Source: Alphaproteobacteria bacterium HT1-32 (GTDB lineage: Bacteria; Pseudomonadota; Alphaproteobacteria; Rhodospirillales; HT1-32). From it: a stretch of DNA of 64,000 nucleotides. Both the position numbers and the translations under genes were made by a program. The notes beneath the pieces were generated by a model, which did no database searches, was not told the origin of the DNA, and saw nothing but the letters and a program-made list of their open reading frames with translations. Positions 21,117-28,459 of the stretch are shown here, piece by piece. The stretch is taken from NCBI GenBank assembly GCA_009649675.1, contig WJPL01000002.1, positions 186,001 to 250,000 of the forward strand. The letters are read 5' to 3'. Positions within the stretch are counted from its first letter, which is position 1. Each line of letters opens with the position of its first letter.

Positions 21117-21154
21117 CGGACGTATTTCCTGTTCTGTTTTTCTTGTGGTTCTCC

Positions 21155-21250
21155 ATCCTTCGAGACGGCGCTGACGCGCCCCCTCAGGATGAGGATAATA
21201 GTCTGATTCACCTCATCCCGAGGAGCGGCAACGCCGCGTCTCGAAGGACC
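21155..21250. repeat. REP-like palindromic element, copy 2
   Basis: TCCTTCGAGACG ... CTCAGGATGAGG ... CCTCATCCCGAGG ... CGTCTCGAAGGAC repeats the landmarks of the element at 18235-18326, with compensating changes in the arms. It fills most of the gap between the dioxygenase-like and PrpF-family genes. Confidence 0.85.
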
Positions 21251-21268
21251 GGGAATGTATTTCGTATC

Positions 21269-22315
21269 TCAACAGTTGCCCCGGTCCTGACGCCAGAACC
21301 CCAGCTTTTCCTGTACGGGCCGGTCGGAGAAGCTGAAGGCTACGACATCTTCCGTGGCCTTGAAACGATAGCTGTGCCAGCTCGGGACAACGAAGACATC
21401 GCGTGGACCAAAAGTGAAGCTGTTGTCGTCACCGATATGAATTTCACCGCTACCTTCAACGACAGAAAAAACCGTGGCGTCAGATGACCTGTAGGCGGCG
21501 GTTTCGAAGCCTTTCGGTAAAAGCTGCATGAAGGTTCCGATGGTCGGCATGGCATAGTCGCCATTGACCGGATTGACATATTTCAGCTTCAGCCCGTGGC
21601 AGGGATCCCATTGTTCCGTCCGGCGCATGGCCTCCAGCGACTCACGTGTCCGGGCGTAGGGGTAATTGAAGACCGGTGATGTGCGGGATTTCGTCTCGAA
21701 ATCTACCGGCATCAGGCCGGAGCCATAGCGGGCCAGTGCATCACCCTCGGGTCGTGCCAGCGGCTGGCTTTCCTCCGGATAGCGTTCGGCGAAGGAAGCG
21801 TCGAAGAACTGAAGTATCGGGATATCGAGGCCGTCCAGCCAGACCATCGGCTTGTCGCTGTCATTGCCGTGGTCATGCCAGGTCCAGGACGGGGTGATGA
21901 CGAAATCCCCTTCACTCATGATCGTCTTTTCACCATCGACGGCGGTGAAGGCACCTTGCCCCTCAACGATGAAACGAAGTGCAGACTGCGTATGGCGGTG
22001 TGACGGGGCAACTTCTCTCGGCAGGATCAGTTGCCAGCCGGCATAGAGCGATGTGGTGATGCGTGATTCGCCGGGCAGGGCCGGGTTTTCGAGGATCAGC
22101 ACCCGTCGTTCGGCCTCTTTCGCGGTGATCAGGTCTCCGGATTCCATGATCCAGGAGCGGAGATCGTCATAATGCCAGATGGCCGGTGTGATATGGCCAA
22201 CCGGTTGCGGAGTGACAAGGCCATGCAGGACTTCCCAGAGCGGAGCTAGATTGCGGCTCGAAATCTTGTCGTAAAAAGCTTTTCGTTCGGTGTTCCCGGT
22301 GGCGGCAACAGCCAT
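21269..22315 (-). CDS. Cupin dioxygenase, gentisate 1,2-dioxygenase-like
   Basis: The 348-residue protein has two cupin domains. The first has the iron-ligand pattern EVAPSHRHTQSALRFIVEG and later WTWHDHGND; the second has GEIHIGDDNSFTFGPRDVFVVPSWHSY. This is the layout of gentisate 1,2-dioxygenase and close relatives (1-hydroxy-2-naphthoate or salicylate dioxygenases), which use Fe(II) and oxygen to cleave an ortho-hydroxylated aromatic ring between carboxyl and hydroxyl carbons. It lies between a CoA-transferase (upstream) and a PrpF-family isomerase (downstream), all on the minus strand. The exact ring substrate cannot be read from the sequence. Confidence 0.85.
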   Translation of the reverse strand: MAVAATGNTERKAFYDKISSRNLAPLWEVLHGLVTPQPVGHITPAIWHYDDLRSWIMESGDLITAKEAERRVLILENPALPGESRITTSLYAGWQLILPREVAPSHRHTQSALRFIVEGQGAFTAVDGEKTIMSEGDFVITPSWTWHDHGNDSDKPMVWLDGLDIPILQFFDASFAERYPEESQPLARPEGDALARYGSGLMPVDFETKSRTSPVFNYPYARTRESLEAMRRTEQWDPCHGLKLKYVNPVNGDYAMPTIGTFMQLLPKGFETAAYRSSDATVFSVVEGSGEIHIGDDNSFTFGPRDVFVVPSWHSYRFKATEDVVAFSFSDRPVQEKLGFWRQDRGNC

Positions 22316-22391
22316 GATTGCTTCTCCTCTCTGACAGCGGCGGCATATTCCCGCGATTTCATGCCATAGACAAGAACCGCATGGGAGGCTG

Positions 22392-23678
22392 TCAGATCGT
22401 CCCCTGTTGCCGAAGCTGTTCGGTTTCCTCTGCGTCCAGGTCGAGCCAGTCGGTCAGGACGCTGTCTGTATGCTGGCCGGTCGTGGATGCCGGAGCCGGA
22501 TAACTTGTGTCCGCATTGGAGAAACGGAGCGGGAAGGCGGGTGCCGTCACCCGGGCGTCGCGGGTGCCATTGGTGTGGGTGAGCGGTTCCAGCATCCGGC
22601 GTTCGGTCTGATGTTCCCATTGCCGGAGGTCACGGACATGCCGGATCGGGCTGGAGGGGATATCAGCGGCATCGCATCGGGCAACGATATCGGCGACGGT
22701 CAGGCCCGCCGTCCAGCCGGCAACGACCTGATCGACCGTATCGTTGTTGAGAATGCGCCATCCGGTATCCATGAAATCCGGATCTGATTTCAAATCCTGT
22801 CTGCCCATCAGGTCGAGCAGCGCGATCCAGTCTTTCGGCGTTGCGGCGCCCAGCGCAACCTGACCATCAGCAGCGGCGTAGGTGTTGAATGGTGAGAACC
22901 GCATGATCCGGTTGCCCTGCTGGTAGGGCAGGCCAAGTGCTTCGTAACAATCCCACGGCTCGTCGGAGATCAGGGCGACAAGGCAATCTGCCATTGAGAC
23001 ATCAATGAACTGCCCCTCTCCCGTGCGCTGGCGTTGCAGCAGAGCGGCCAGTATACCGCTGACGGCGAAGGTACCGGCAATGCCGTCAGAGAGTGGAGAC
23101 CCTGCCTTCTGCGGGTGGCTGCCGGGTTCGCCGGTGATGCTCATCAGGCCGGATGCCGCCTGTACCATAAGGTCATAGGCTTTGCGGTGGCGTTCCGGAC
23201 CGGTCGCGCCATAGCCGGTGATTGAACAATAGACCAGGCCGGGGTTGATCTGCTTCAGGCTGGCATAGTCGATCCCCATCTTTTCGGTGACACCGACCCG
23301 GAAATTTTCGACAAGCACATCGGCCTTTGCGACCAGTTTCAGCAGCAGCGCACGACCCTCGTTGGTCCGGAGGTCAATGCCGAGGGATTTCTTGCCGCGC
23401 CCGCGTTTCAGATAGGCAATGCCGATATCCTCAGCGGACTGACGCGACATTGACGGGCCGTCAGTTCCCAGAAAAGGAGGGGCGCCGGCTGTCGGGTCGC
23501 CACGGCGGGGATCGTCGATCCGGACGACCTCTGCACCCATGGCGCTGAGGAACAGGGTGGCCTGCGGTCCGGACAGAAACCGGGTCAGGTCGAGGACGCG
23601 GACTCCCTCAAGAAGGCGCGCCTTGTTATCACCCGGTTCAGTTAAACCGCCATGATCTGAGTTTTGTTTTTTATCCAT
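22392..23678 (-). CDS. CaiB/BaiF family III CoA-transferase (first of four)
   Basis: From the ATG at 23678 the protein is 428 residues. A TTG at 23714 would add 12 residues but would run into the regulatory dyad, so the ATG is preferred. Family III features are LLEGVRVLDLTRFLSGPQAT at the start, the GAEVVRIDDP strand, the KSLGIDLRTNEGR segment, the aspartate of PLSDGIAGTF that corresponds to the catalytic Asp of formyl-CoA transferase, and RTGEGQFIDVSMAD. It moves CoA from an acyl-CoA donor to a carboxylic acid. It is divergent from the LysR gene and heads the minus-strand cluster with the dioxygenase-like and PrpF-family genes. Confidence 0.85.
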   Translation of the reverse strand: MDKKQNSDHGGLTEPGDNKARLLEGVRVLDLTRFLSGPQATLFLSAMGAEVVRIDDPRRGDPTAGAPPFLGTDGPSMSRQSAEDIGIAYLKRGRGKKSLGIDLRTNEGRALLLKLVAKADVLVENFRVGVTEKMGIDYASLKQINPGLVYCSITGYGATGPERHRKAYDLMVQAASGLMSITGEPGSHPQKAGSPLSDGIAGTFAVSGILAALLQRQRTGEGQFIDVSMADCLVALISDEPWDCYEALGLPYQQGNRIMRFSPFNTYAAADGQVALGAATPKDWIALLDLMGRQDLKSDPDFMDTGWRILNNDTVDQVVAGWTAGLTVADIVARCDAADIPSSPIRHVRDLRQWEHQTERRMLEPLTHTNGTRDARVTAPAFPLRFSNADTSYPAPASTTGQHTDSVLTDWLDLDAEETEQLRQQGTI

Positions 23679-23710
23679 TCCTGCACTGTTGAGGAGAGGC
23701 TTGTTTAATG

Positions 23711-23727
23711 TCAATATTCGATTGATA
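23711..23727. promoter_or_regulatory. Candidate LysR operator in the divergent intergenic region
   Basis: TCAAT-N5-ATTGA (23711-23725), followed by TA, lies between the divergent CoA-transferase and LysR genes. A closely related longer dyad, TATCAAT-N5-ATTGATA, is at 24724-24742 in front of the next plus-strand gene. Recurrence at two promoters flanking the regulator gene makes it a good candidate binding site. Confidence 0.5.
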
Positions 23728-23768
23728 GAGATATTTCATGCAATTTTGTTATAGATGGATGGCCTTCC

Positions 23769-24698
23769 TTGAGCGATCTGATCCCCGATGTCAGCGTTAA
23801 GCATCTGAACGCCATCGTCTCGCTGGCCCGTTATGGCAGCTTTGTTGCGGCGGCCAGCTATCTCGGTATTTCACAGCCCGGTCTCAGCCGTATCATCCGG
23901 CAGGCAGAGGACATTCTGGGTGCCGACCTGTTTGACCGGGGTAACAGGAAAGTCTCGCTGACTGCGGCGGGGCGTGAGTTCCTTCCTTTTGCTGAAAGCC
24001 TGCTGGGTGAACTTGCCCATCAGGTCGAGAAATTGCGTTCAGGGCATAGTCTGGCACCTGCGCAGATTGTCATCGCCTCGCTGATGTCGATTTCCCATCT
24101 GGTATTGCCAGCTGCACTGGTGCGGTTTCGTGAATTGTATCCGGGTGTTTTTGTTCAGATCCGTGAGGGGTTCGGGACGGCTATTGCCGAGGATGTCCGC
24201 ACCGGTATTGTCGATTTCGGTATTGGAGATCCGGGGGGGCTGGCGAAGGGTGTGCTTCCGGAATCGGTGCTGGAGGAAACCTTTTTTGCGGTTTTGCCCC
24301 GGCAGCACCCACTGGCCCAGCGCGATCTGCTGACCCTGACCGACCTGCAGGGCTACCCGCTTATCTCGATGCCTTCCGATTCCGGGTTGCGGCGCATTGT
24401 CGATGCGGCCGCCAGCCGCAGTGGTGTTGATCTCAGCCACAGTATCGTGACCAATCAGTATGCTTCGATCTTTGGATTCGTTGCCAATGGGCTGGGGGTG
24501 ACCATTGTCCCGGCAACGTCGCTGCCGCCGATCGGAGATGAAAACCTGGTTGTCCGCTCTCTGTCGCCGTCGATCAGCCGTCGGGTGGCGGTCCTGCGTC
24601 GCGATGACCGCCCGCTGAGCGCTGAATCCGAAGCCTTTCTGAGAATCCTGCGCCCCCTGCTGATGAAAGCTGCTGCGGGATCCCGGGATTTTCAATAA
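23769..24698 (+). CDS. LysR-type transcriptional regulator
   Basis: The 309-residue protein has the N-terminal winged helix-turn-helix (LNAIVSLARYGSFVAAASYLGISQPGLSRIIRQAEDILG is spread over about residues 13-52) and a substrate-binding domain from about residue 93 with GIGDPGG, VLPRQHPLA and FVANGLGVTIVPA. The start is a TTG at 23769. It is divergent from the CaiB-type gene, the classic arrangement for a regulator of the neighbouring pathway. Two matching dyads nearby are candidate sites. The effector is unknown, perhaps the aromatic acid or its CoA ester. Confidence 0.88.
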   Translation: MSDLIPDVSVKHLNAIVSLARYGSFVAAASYLGISQPGLSRIIRQAEDILGADLFDRGNRKVSLTAAGREFLPFAESLLGELAHQVEKLRSGHSLAPAQIVIASLMSISHLVLPAALVRFRELYPGVFVQIREGFGTAIAEDVRTGIVDFGIGDPGGLAKGVLPESVLEETFFAVLPRQHPLAQRDLLTLTDLQGYPLISMPSDSGLRRIVDAAASRSGVDLSHSIVTNQYASIFGFVANGLGVTIVPATSLPPIGDENLVVRSLSPSISRRVAVLRRDDRPLSAESEAFLRILRPLLMKAAAGSRDFQ

Positions 24699-24713
24699 AT
24701 GCGAAATTCGCAT
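24699..24713. promoter_or_regulatory. Perfect palindrome behind the LysR gene
   Basis: ATGCGAA-A-TTCGCAT is a perfect 7-1-7 inverted repeat beginning at the base after the LysR stop codon. It could be a short terminator stem or an operator in front of the next gene; no T-run follows. Confidence 0.4.
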
Positions 24714-24723
24714 AGGAAAACTG

Positions 24724-24742
24724 TATCAATTATTTATTGATA
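24724..24742. promoter_or_regulatory. Candidate LysR operator upstream of the HCCA-isomerase-like gene
   Basis: TATCAAT-N5-ATTGATA is a perfect 7-5-7 dyad, 74 nt before the ATG at 24816. It shares TCAAT-N5-ATTGATA with the site at 23711-23727 in the LysR/CoA-transferase region. Confidence 0.5.
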
Positions 24743-24815
24743 TGGCAGGGCTGTCGGCACAGGTTTCCCACCGGATAACAACAGCACGCATCTATCAGCA
24801 CAGGAACCCCATGCC

Positions 24816-25436
24816 ATGACCAATCCCGTTGAAGTGAAAATGTACTCTGACTTCAAGAGCCCTTATGCCTTTCTGGCATTCGATCCGGCTTTTGATCTTG
24901 AAGACAAATACAACATCCGGATCAAGTGGCTGCCCTTTCAGCTGCGCCTGAAGGGTAAGGGACAGCGGAGCATCTATTCCGAATGGAAGGTCAAATACTC
25001 CTACATGGACGCGCGCCGGAACGCCAATCTGCGGGGCGGCCTGATGCTGCGCGGCCCGTTGAAGATTTTTGATACGACCCCGGCACTGATCGGTGGTTTG
25101 TTTGCAGACCGTCACGGGATGGTGCGTGAATATGGCCGCAAGGTCTTTGAAGAGTTTTTCAAACGCGAACTGGCGGCTGACGAAGCTGATGCGATTGCTG
25201 ATCTGATCGCCGGTCTTGGCCTGTCTGCTGATGAATATCGCGAGTTCCTCGCGGGCGAAGGTGTCATCGAGTATGAACAGATTCAGGAAAAGTCGGTTGA
25301 AGACCAGATCTTCGGCGTGCCGCTGTTTGTCTTCAATGGTGAGCAGTTCTGGGGTTATGACCGGATGTGGTTCCTGGAAATGCGGCTTGAAGAAGCCGGT
25401 TTGCTGAAGCCGGGCGCGAAATCGGAAACAGCCTGA
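24816..25436 (+). CDS. DsbA-fold 2-hydroxychromene-2-carboxylate isomerase-like protein
   Basis: The 206-residue protein begins with YSDFKSPYAFLAFDPAFDLE, the family version of the thioredoxin-fold start where the SPY serine replaces a CxxC cysteine. It ends with IFGVPLFVFNGEQFWGYDRM, the cis-proline loop and tail typical of HCCA isomerases. Such enzymes are glutathione-dependent isomerases in naphthalene and related aromatic pathways; many family members have unknown substrates. It is 22 nt upstream of a glutathione transferase gene, which fits a glutathione-dependent step. Both follow a candidate LysR site. Confidence 0.82.
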   Translation: MTNPVEVKMYSDFKSPYAFLAFDPAFDLEDKYNIRIKWLPFQLRLKGKGQRSIYSEWKVKYSYMDARRNANLRGGLMLRGPLKIFDTTPALIGGLFADRHGMVREYGRKVFEEFFKRELAADEADAIADLIAGLGLSADEYREFLAGEGVIEYEQIQEKSVEDQIFGVPLFVFNGEQFWGYDRMWFLEMRLEEAGLLKPGAKSETA

Positions 25437-25458
25437 TCCAACGGAACCGGAGACTCTG

Positions 25459-26178
25459 ATGATCGACCTCTATTTCTGGCCGACCCCCAATGCCTATAAA
25501 GCCAGTATCATGCTGGAGGAAGTGGGGCTGCCCTATACCGTCAAGCCGGTTCATATCGGTAAGGGTGTGCAGTTCACGCCGGAATATGAGGCGATCAATC
25601 CGAACGGGAAAGTGCCGTCAATCGTCGATCACGATGGTCCGGGGGGCGAGCCTTTTTCGGTCTTCGAATCCGGGGCCATCCTGCTCTATCTGAGTGAGAA
25701 AGCCGGCGGTGCCTTCATGCCGTCGGATGCCCGGGGCCGCAGTGTTGTCCTGCAATGGCTGATGTTCCAGATGGGGGGCGTCGGTCCGATGCTGGGGCAG
25801 GCACATCATTTCCGCAAATATGCACCGGAACAGATCGACTATGCGGTTGAACGTTACACCCGCGAGGCGACAAGGCTTTACAAGGTGATCGACAAACGAC
25901 TGGGTGATGCCCCGTTCCTTGCCGGTGATTACTCGATTGCGGATATGGCGGTCTATCCCTGGCTGCGGCCTTACAAATGGCAGGGACAGTCGCTGGATGA
26001 TTATCCGAACCTGTTGCGCTGGTATCAGGCGGTGCGTGAGCGTCCGGCGGTACAGCGCGGGCTTCAGGTCATGAAGGAAAAGGTTACGCCCGACCGTAAG
26101 AAGCCGATGGGCGGGTCATGGGATGTGCTGTTTGGCGGCGCAAAGACCGCCGACGGATCATCCCCGGACAAGAACTGA
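25459..26178 (+). CDS. Glutathione S-transferase, YfcG/YghU-like
   Basis: This 239-residue protein has a thioredoxin-like N-terminal domain (LYFWPTPNAYKASIMLEEVG, NPNGKVPSIVDHDG, FESGAILLYLSEK) and an all-helical C-terminal domain with FLAGDYSIADMAVYPWLRPY. The TPN motif is that of the bacterial YfcG/YghU class, which act as glutathione-dependent disulfide reductases or peroxidases. In this cluster it could instead serve a glutathione-dependent isomerisation or conjugation (inference). A GGAGA ribosome site precedes the ATG, and the next gene begins 21 nt behind the stop. Confidence 0.88.
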   Translation: MIDLYFWPTPNAYKASIMLEEVGLPYTVKPVHIGKGVQFTPEYEAINPNGKVPSIVDHDGPGGEPFSVFESGAILLYLSEKAGGAFMPSDARGRSVVLQWLMFQMGGVGPMLGQAHHFRKYAPEQIDYAVERYTREATRLYKVIDKRLGDAPFLAGDYSIADMAVYPWLRPYKWQGQSLDDYPNLLRWYQAVRERPAVQRGLQVMKEKVTPDRKKPMGGSWDVLFGGAKTADGSSPDKN

Positions 26179-26199
26179 CATTTTCAGGAACGAACAAGA

Positions 26200-27441
26200 A
26201 TGACACCGATGCTCAAGGGATACCGGGTACTTGATATTACCCAGTTTGTGGCAGGACCAACCTGCACGCGGATCATGGCCGAACTTGGCGCCGAGGTTAT
26301 CAAGGTCGAAATGGCTCCGCTCGGCGATCATGGCCGCCAGTCCGGACTGAAGGCCCGGGGCGCAGATGACCGCGATTGTTCCCAGAGCACATATTTTTTC
26401 CAGCATAACCATTCGAAGAAAAGTCTGGCCCTTGACCTGAAGCATCCGCGCGGTCAGGAAATCCTGAAGGAACTGGTGCCGAAGGTTGATGTCATCGTCG
26501 AGAATTTTGCACCGGGTGTGATCGGGCGTATGGGGCTGGGTTACGAGGAACTCCGCAAACTCAATGACCGGCTGATCATGTGTTCGATTTCGATGGCCGG
26601 GCAGAGCGGTCCGCTCGCCAGTCAGCCGGGCTTTGATTACATGGGGGCAGCCTATGCCGGGATGACTTCCGGGATCGGCGAGCCTGACCGCGGGCCGGTA
26701 CAGATGCCCGTTGCCATTGGCGACAGTGCCACCGGTGTTGCGGCTGCAATGGCTGTGGGTTTTGCACTGCTGCATCGCGAGCGCACGGGTGAGGGGCAGT
26801 ATATCGACTGCTCCCTGCTTGATACCTATGTCCATATGCAGGAAGACCTGATCCCGCGTGTGGGGCTGCGTGGCGCGAAGGCGATTCCTCCGCGTTCCGG
26901 ATCGCAGCATCCGAATGGTGGTCCGACAGGTGTTTTCCGCGCAGGTGACGGGCGGTTTCTGTCAATCATGGTCATGCCTTATCAGTGGAAGCGGATGGTC
27001 GAGGCGATGGGAAGGCCTGAACTGGCTGCTGATCCCCGCTTCGATACGCCACAGAACCGGCGCGACAATCGCGAGGCGCTGAAACTGATCATCGAAGACT
27101 GGATGGCGGGTATTGAGGGTGGCCGGGATGGTGTGCTGGCTGTGCTTGCTGCCGCACGGGTTCCCTCGGCCCCGGTCCTGGCGCTGGATGAGGTGATCGA
27201 GCATCCGCATATGCGCCAGCGGGGCACAATCCGGGAAGTCACCGATCCGCATCTCGGAACGTTTCCGATTCCGGGTATGCCGGCCCGCTTCTCCTCAGAA
27301 CAGGAAGATAGGGCGCTGACAGCCCCGTTGCTGGGCCAGCATAATGCAGAAGTTCTCAGCGAATTGCTGAACCTGAGCGACGATGAAATTGCTGAGCTCC
27401 ACAAAGACAAGGTGCTGGTGAACGATCGCCGGGTTCGCTGA
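26200..27441 (+). CDS. CaiB/BaiF family III CoA-transferase (second)
   Basis: The 413-residue protein begins MLKGYRVLDITQFVAGPTCT and has GAEVIKVEMAPLGDH, KKSLALDLKHPRGQEIL, the probable catalytic aspartate in VAIGDSATG and RTGEGQYIDCSLLD. The C-terminal half has the usual PSAPVLALDEVIEHPHMRQR motif. It probably forms an operon with the HCCA-isomerase-like and GST genes upstream. It is a different subtype from the transferase at 22392, so two acids or two steps may be served. Confidence 0.87.
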   Translation: MTPMLKGYRVLDITQFVAGPTCTRIMAELGAEVIKVEMAPLGDHGRQSGLKARGADDRDCSQSTYFFQHNHSKKSLALDLKHPRGQEILKELVPKVDVIVENFAPGVIGRMGLGYEELRKLNDRLIMCSISMAGQSGPLASQPGFDYMGAAYAGMTSGIGEPDRGPVQMPVAIGDSATGVAAAMAVGFALLHRERTGEGQYIDCSLLDTYVHMQEDLIPRVGLRGAKAIPPRSGSQHPNGGPTGVFRAGDGRFLSIMVMPYQWKRMVEAMGRPELAADPRFDTPQNRRDNREALKLIIEDWMAGIEGGRDGVLAVLAAARVPSAPVLALDEVIEHPHMRQRGTIREVTDPHLGTFPIPGMPARFSSEQEDRALTAPLLGQHNAEVLSELLNLSDDEIAELHKDKVLVNDRRVR

Positions 27442-27536
27442 GGGAAAGGCCGGGCGCAATCAGCAAAGAGTTTTTGCCCATCGGAACATGGAAACGTATG
27501 TAACGACGCCTGATCTGAAATTTCGAAAGGGATGTC

Positions 27537-28310
27537 GTGTCCGATCCGATTTTTGAGTCCAAGAAGCCACTCGACCTGAACGATGTCCGCAAGGTCATGA
27601 CCAAAGGTCAGGCGGGCTTTTCGCGGGAGGTGACACCCCTGACAAAACCCGTTGATATCCGCGTGAAAACCGGGTTGAGGCTTTCGGGCTGGGAAGACAC
27701 GCATGTCGAGATTGACGGTCAGCAGAAGCCGGTCAGGTCAACTCACTTCAAGTTGGCAACGCAGCGTGCTGATGAAGGCATTGAGTGGTTCTTTCCACAT
27801 TACATGGTTCCCGAAGGCACTGACTGGGCCGATCATCCGGCCCTTCCGTTCGGGGTTTATTCCAATGATCTGGGAATCGTTCATACGGTCGACGTGGAAG
27901 ACCGTGAACTGACGGTTGATGAATTCCACGCCGATGATGAATTGTCAGAAAGATACTCGACGCTCTTTGGCCTGATTCCCCAGTACCAGTCGGCCACACA
28001 GAATATCGGCACGCAGATCAAACTTGGTCGCATTGGCATGAACCAGCAGAAAGAATCGATCTGTGCAGAGGTGGCTGGCCGGGCTGACTGTGAGGGCGCG
28101 CCCTGTCTGTTTGGCAAGGTGAAGCTCCGGATGCGACCGCCGGTTGATGGCGGCGGCGCAGAACTGCTGACCGCTGGATATCTGCTGTTTGATATCGAGG
28201 GCGGGTTTATCCGTGAATTTCTGTTCCTGACGAATATCTCATTCTCCGACGGCAGGGATAAGCATTCCATGTCACTTGCCCGGTCGGGACGTTTGAAACC
28301 GGCAGGATAA
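27537..28310 (+). CDS. Conserved-looking protein of unknown function
   Basis: The 257-residue product starts at a GTG with AAAGGGA a good distance upstream. It has no signal peptide or membrane segment. It is acidic with evenly spread beta-type segments (DIRVKTGLRLSGWEDTHVEI, GVYSNDLGIVHTVDVEDREL, FIREFLFLTNISFSDG), and two Cys lie in AGRADCEGAPCLFG. I do not recognise the family; a PaaI/hotdog or DUF-type fold cannot be judged by eye. It sits between two CoA-transferase genes, 95 nt after the first and 149 nt before the second, so it may have its own promoter. Confidence 0.6.
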   Translation: MSDPIFESKKPLDLNDVRKVMTKGQAGFSREVTPLTKPVDIRVKTGLRLSGWEDTHVEIDGQQKPVRSTHFKLATQRADEGIEWFFPHYMVPEGTDWADHPALPFGVYSNDLGIVHTVDVEDRELTVDEFHADDELSERYSTLFGLIPQYQSATQNIGTQIKLGRIGMNQQKESICAEVAGRADCEGAPCLFGKVKLRMRPPVDGGGAELLTAGYLLFDIEGGFIREFLFLTNISFSDGRDKHSMSLARSGRLKPAG

Positions 28311-28355
28311 AACTGACGGGGGATAGCTGCCGCCTTCTGGTTTTTCTTTGCGAAA

Positions 28356-28363
28356 GTCCGGAC
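28356..28363. promoter_or_regulatory. Upstream half of a double GTCCGGAC site
   Basis: GTCCGGAC in the context AAAGTCCGGACAAAA is the first of two copies in this 149-nt intergenic region; centres are 57 nt apart. The downstream copy is the stronger palindrome. Two sites this close could support repressor looping (inference). Confidence 0.4.
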
Positions 28364-28383
28364 AAAATAATTCCCGTCATCGC

Positions 28384-28412
28384 TTGACGGCGGTATTGTC
28401 CAGGCATAGCTT
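28384..28412 (+). promoter_or_regulatory. Candidate promoter of the catabolic operon
   Basis: TTGACG (28384-28389) is followed after 17 nt by TAGCTT (28407-28412), a modest -10. The -35 overlaps a CGTCA-N5-TGACG dyad, and the -10 abuts the TTGTCCGGACAA palindrome, a typical place for a repressor site. Confidence 0.4.
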
Positions 28413-28422
28413 GTCCGGACAA
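28411..28422. promoter_or_regulatory. Candidate GntR operator TTGTCCGGACAA
   Basis: This perfect 12-bp palindrome lies 38 nt upstream of the first gene of the operon whose later member encodes a GntR/HutC-type regulator (37737-38498). Size and symmetry fit GntR-family sites. Autoregulation of the whole operon would follow, because the regulator is its tenth gene. Confidence 0.5.
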
Positions 28423-28459
28423 CCGGATAACTTAATCAAACAAACAGACTGACGGTGGT

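Noticed and set aside
21269..26178. Complete gentisate pathway
   Set aside because: No maleylpyruvate isomerase or fumarylpyruvate hydrolase could be recognised; the GST is of the YfcG type.
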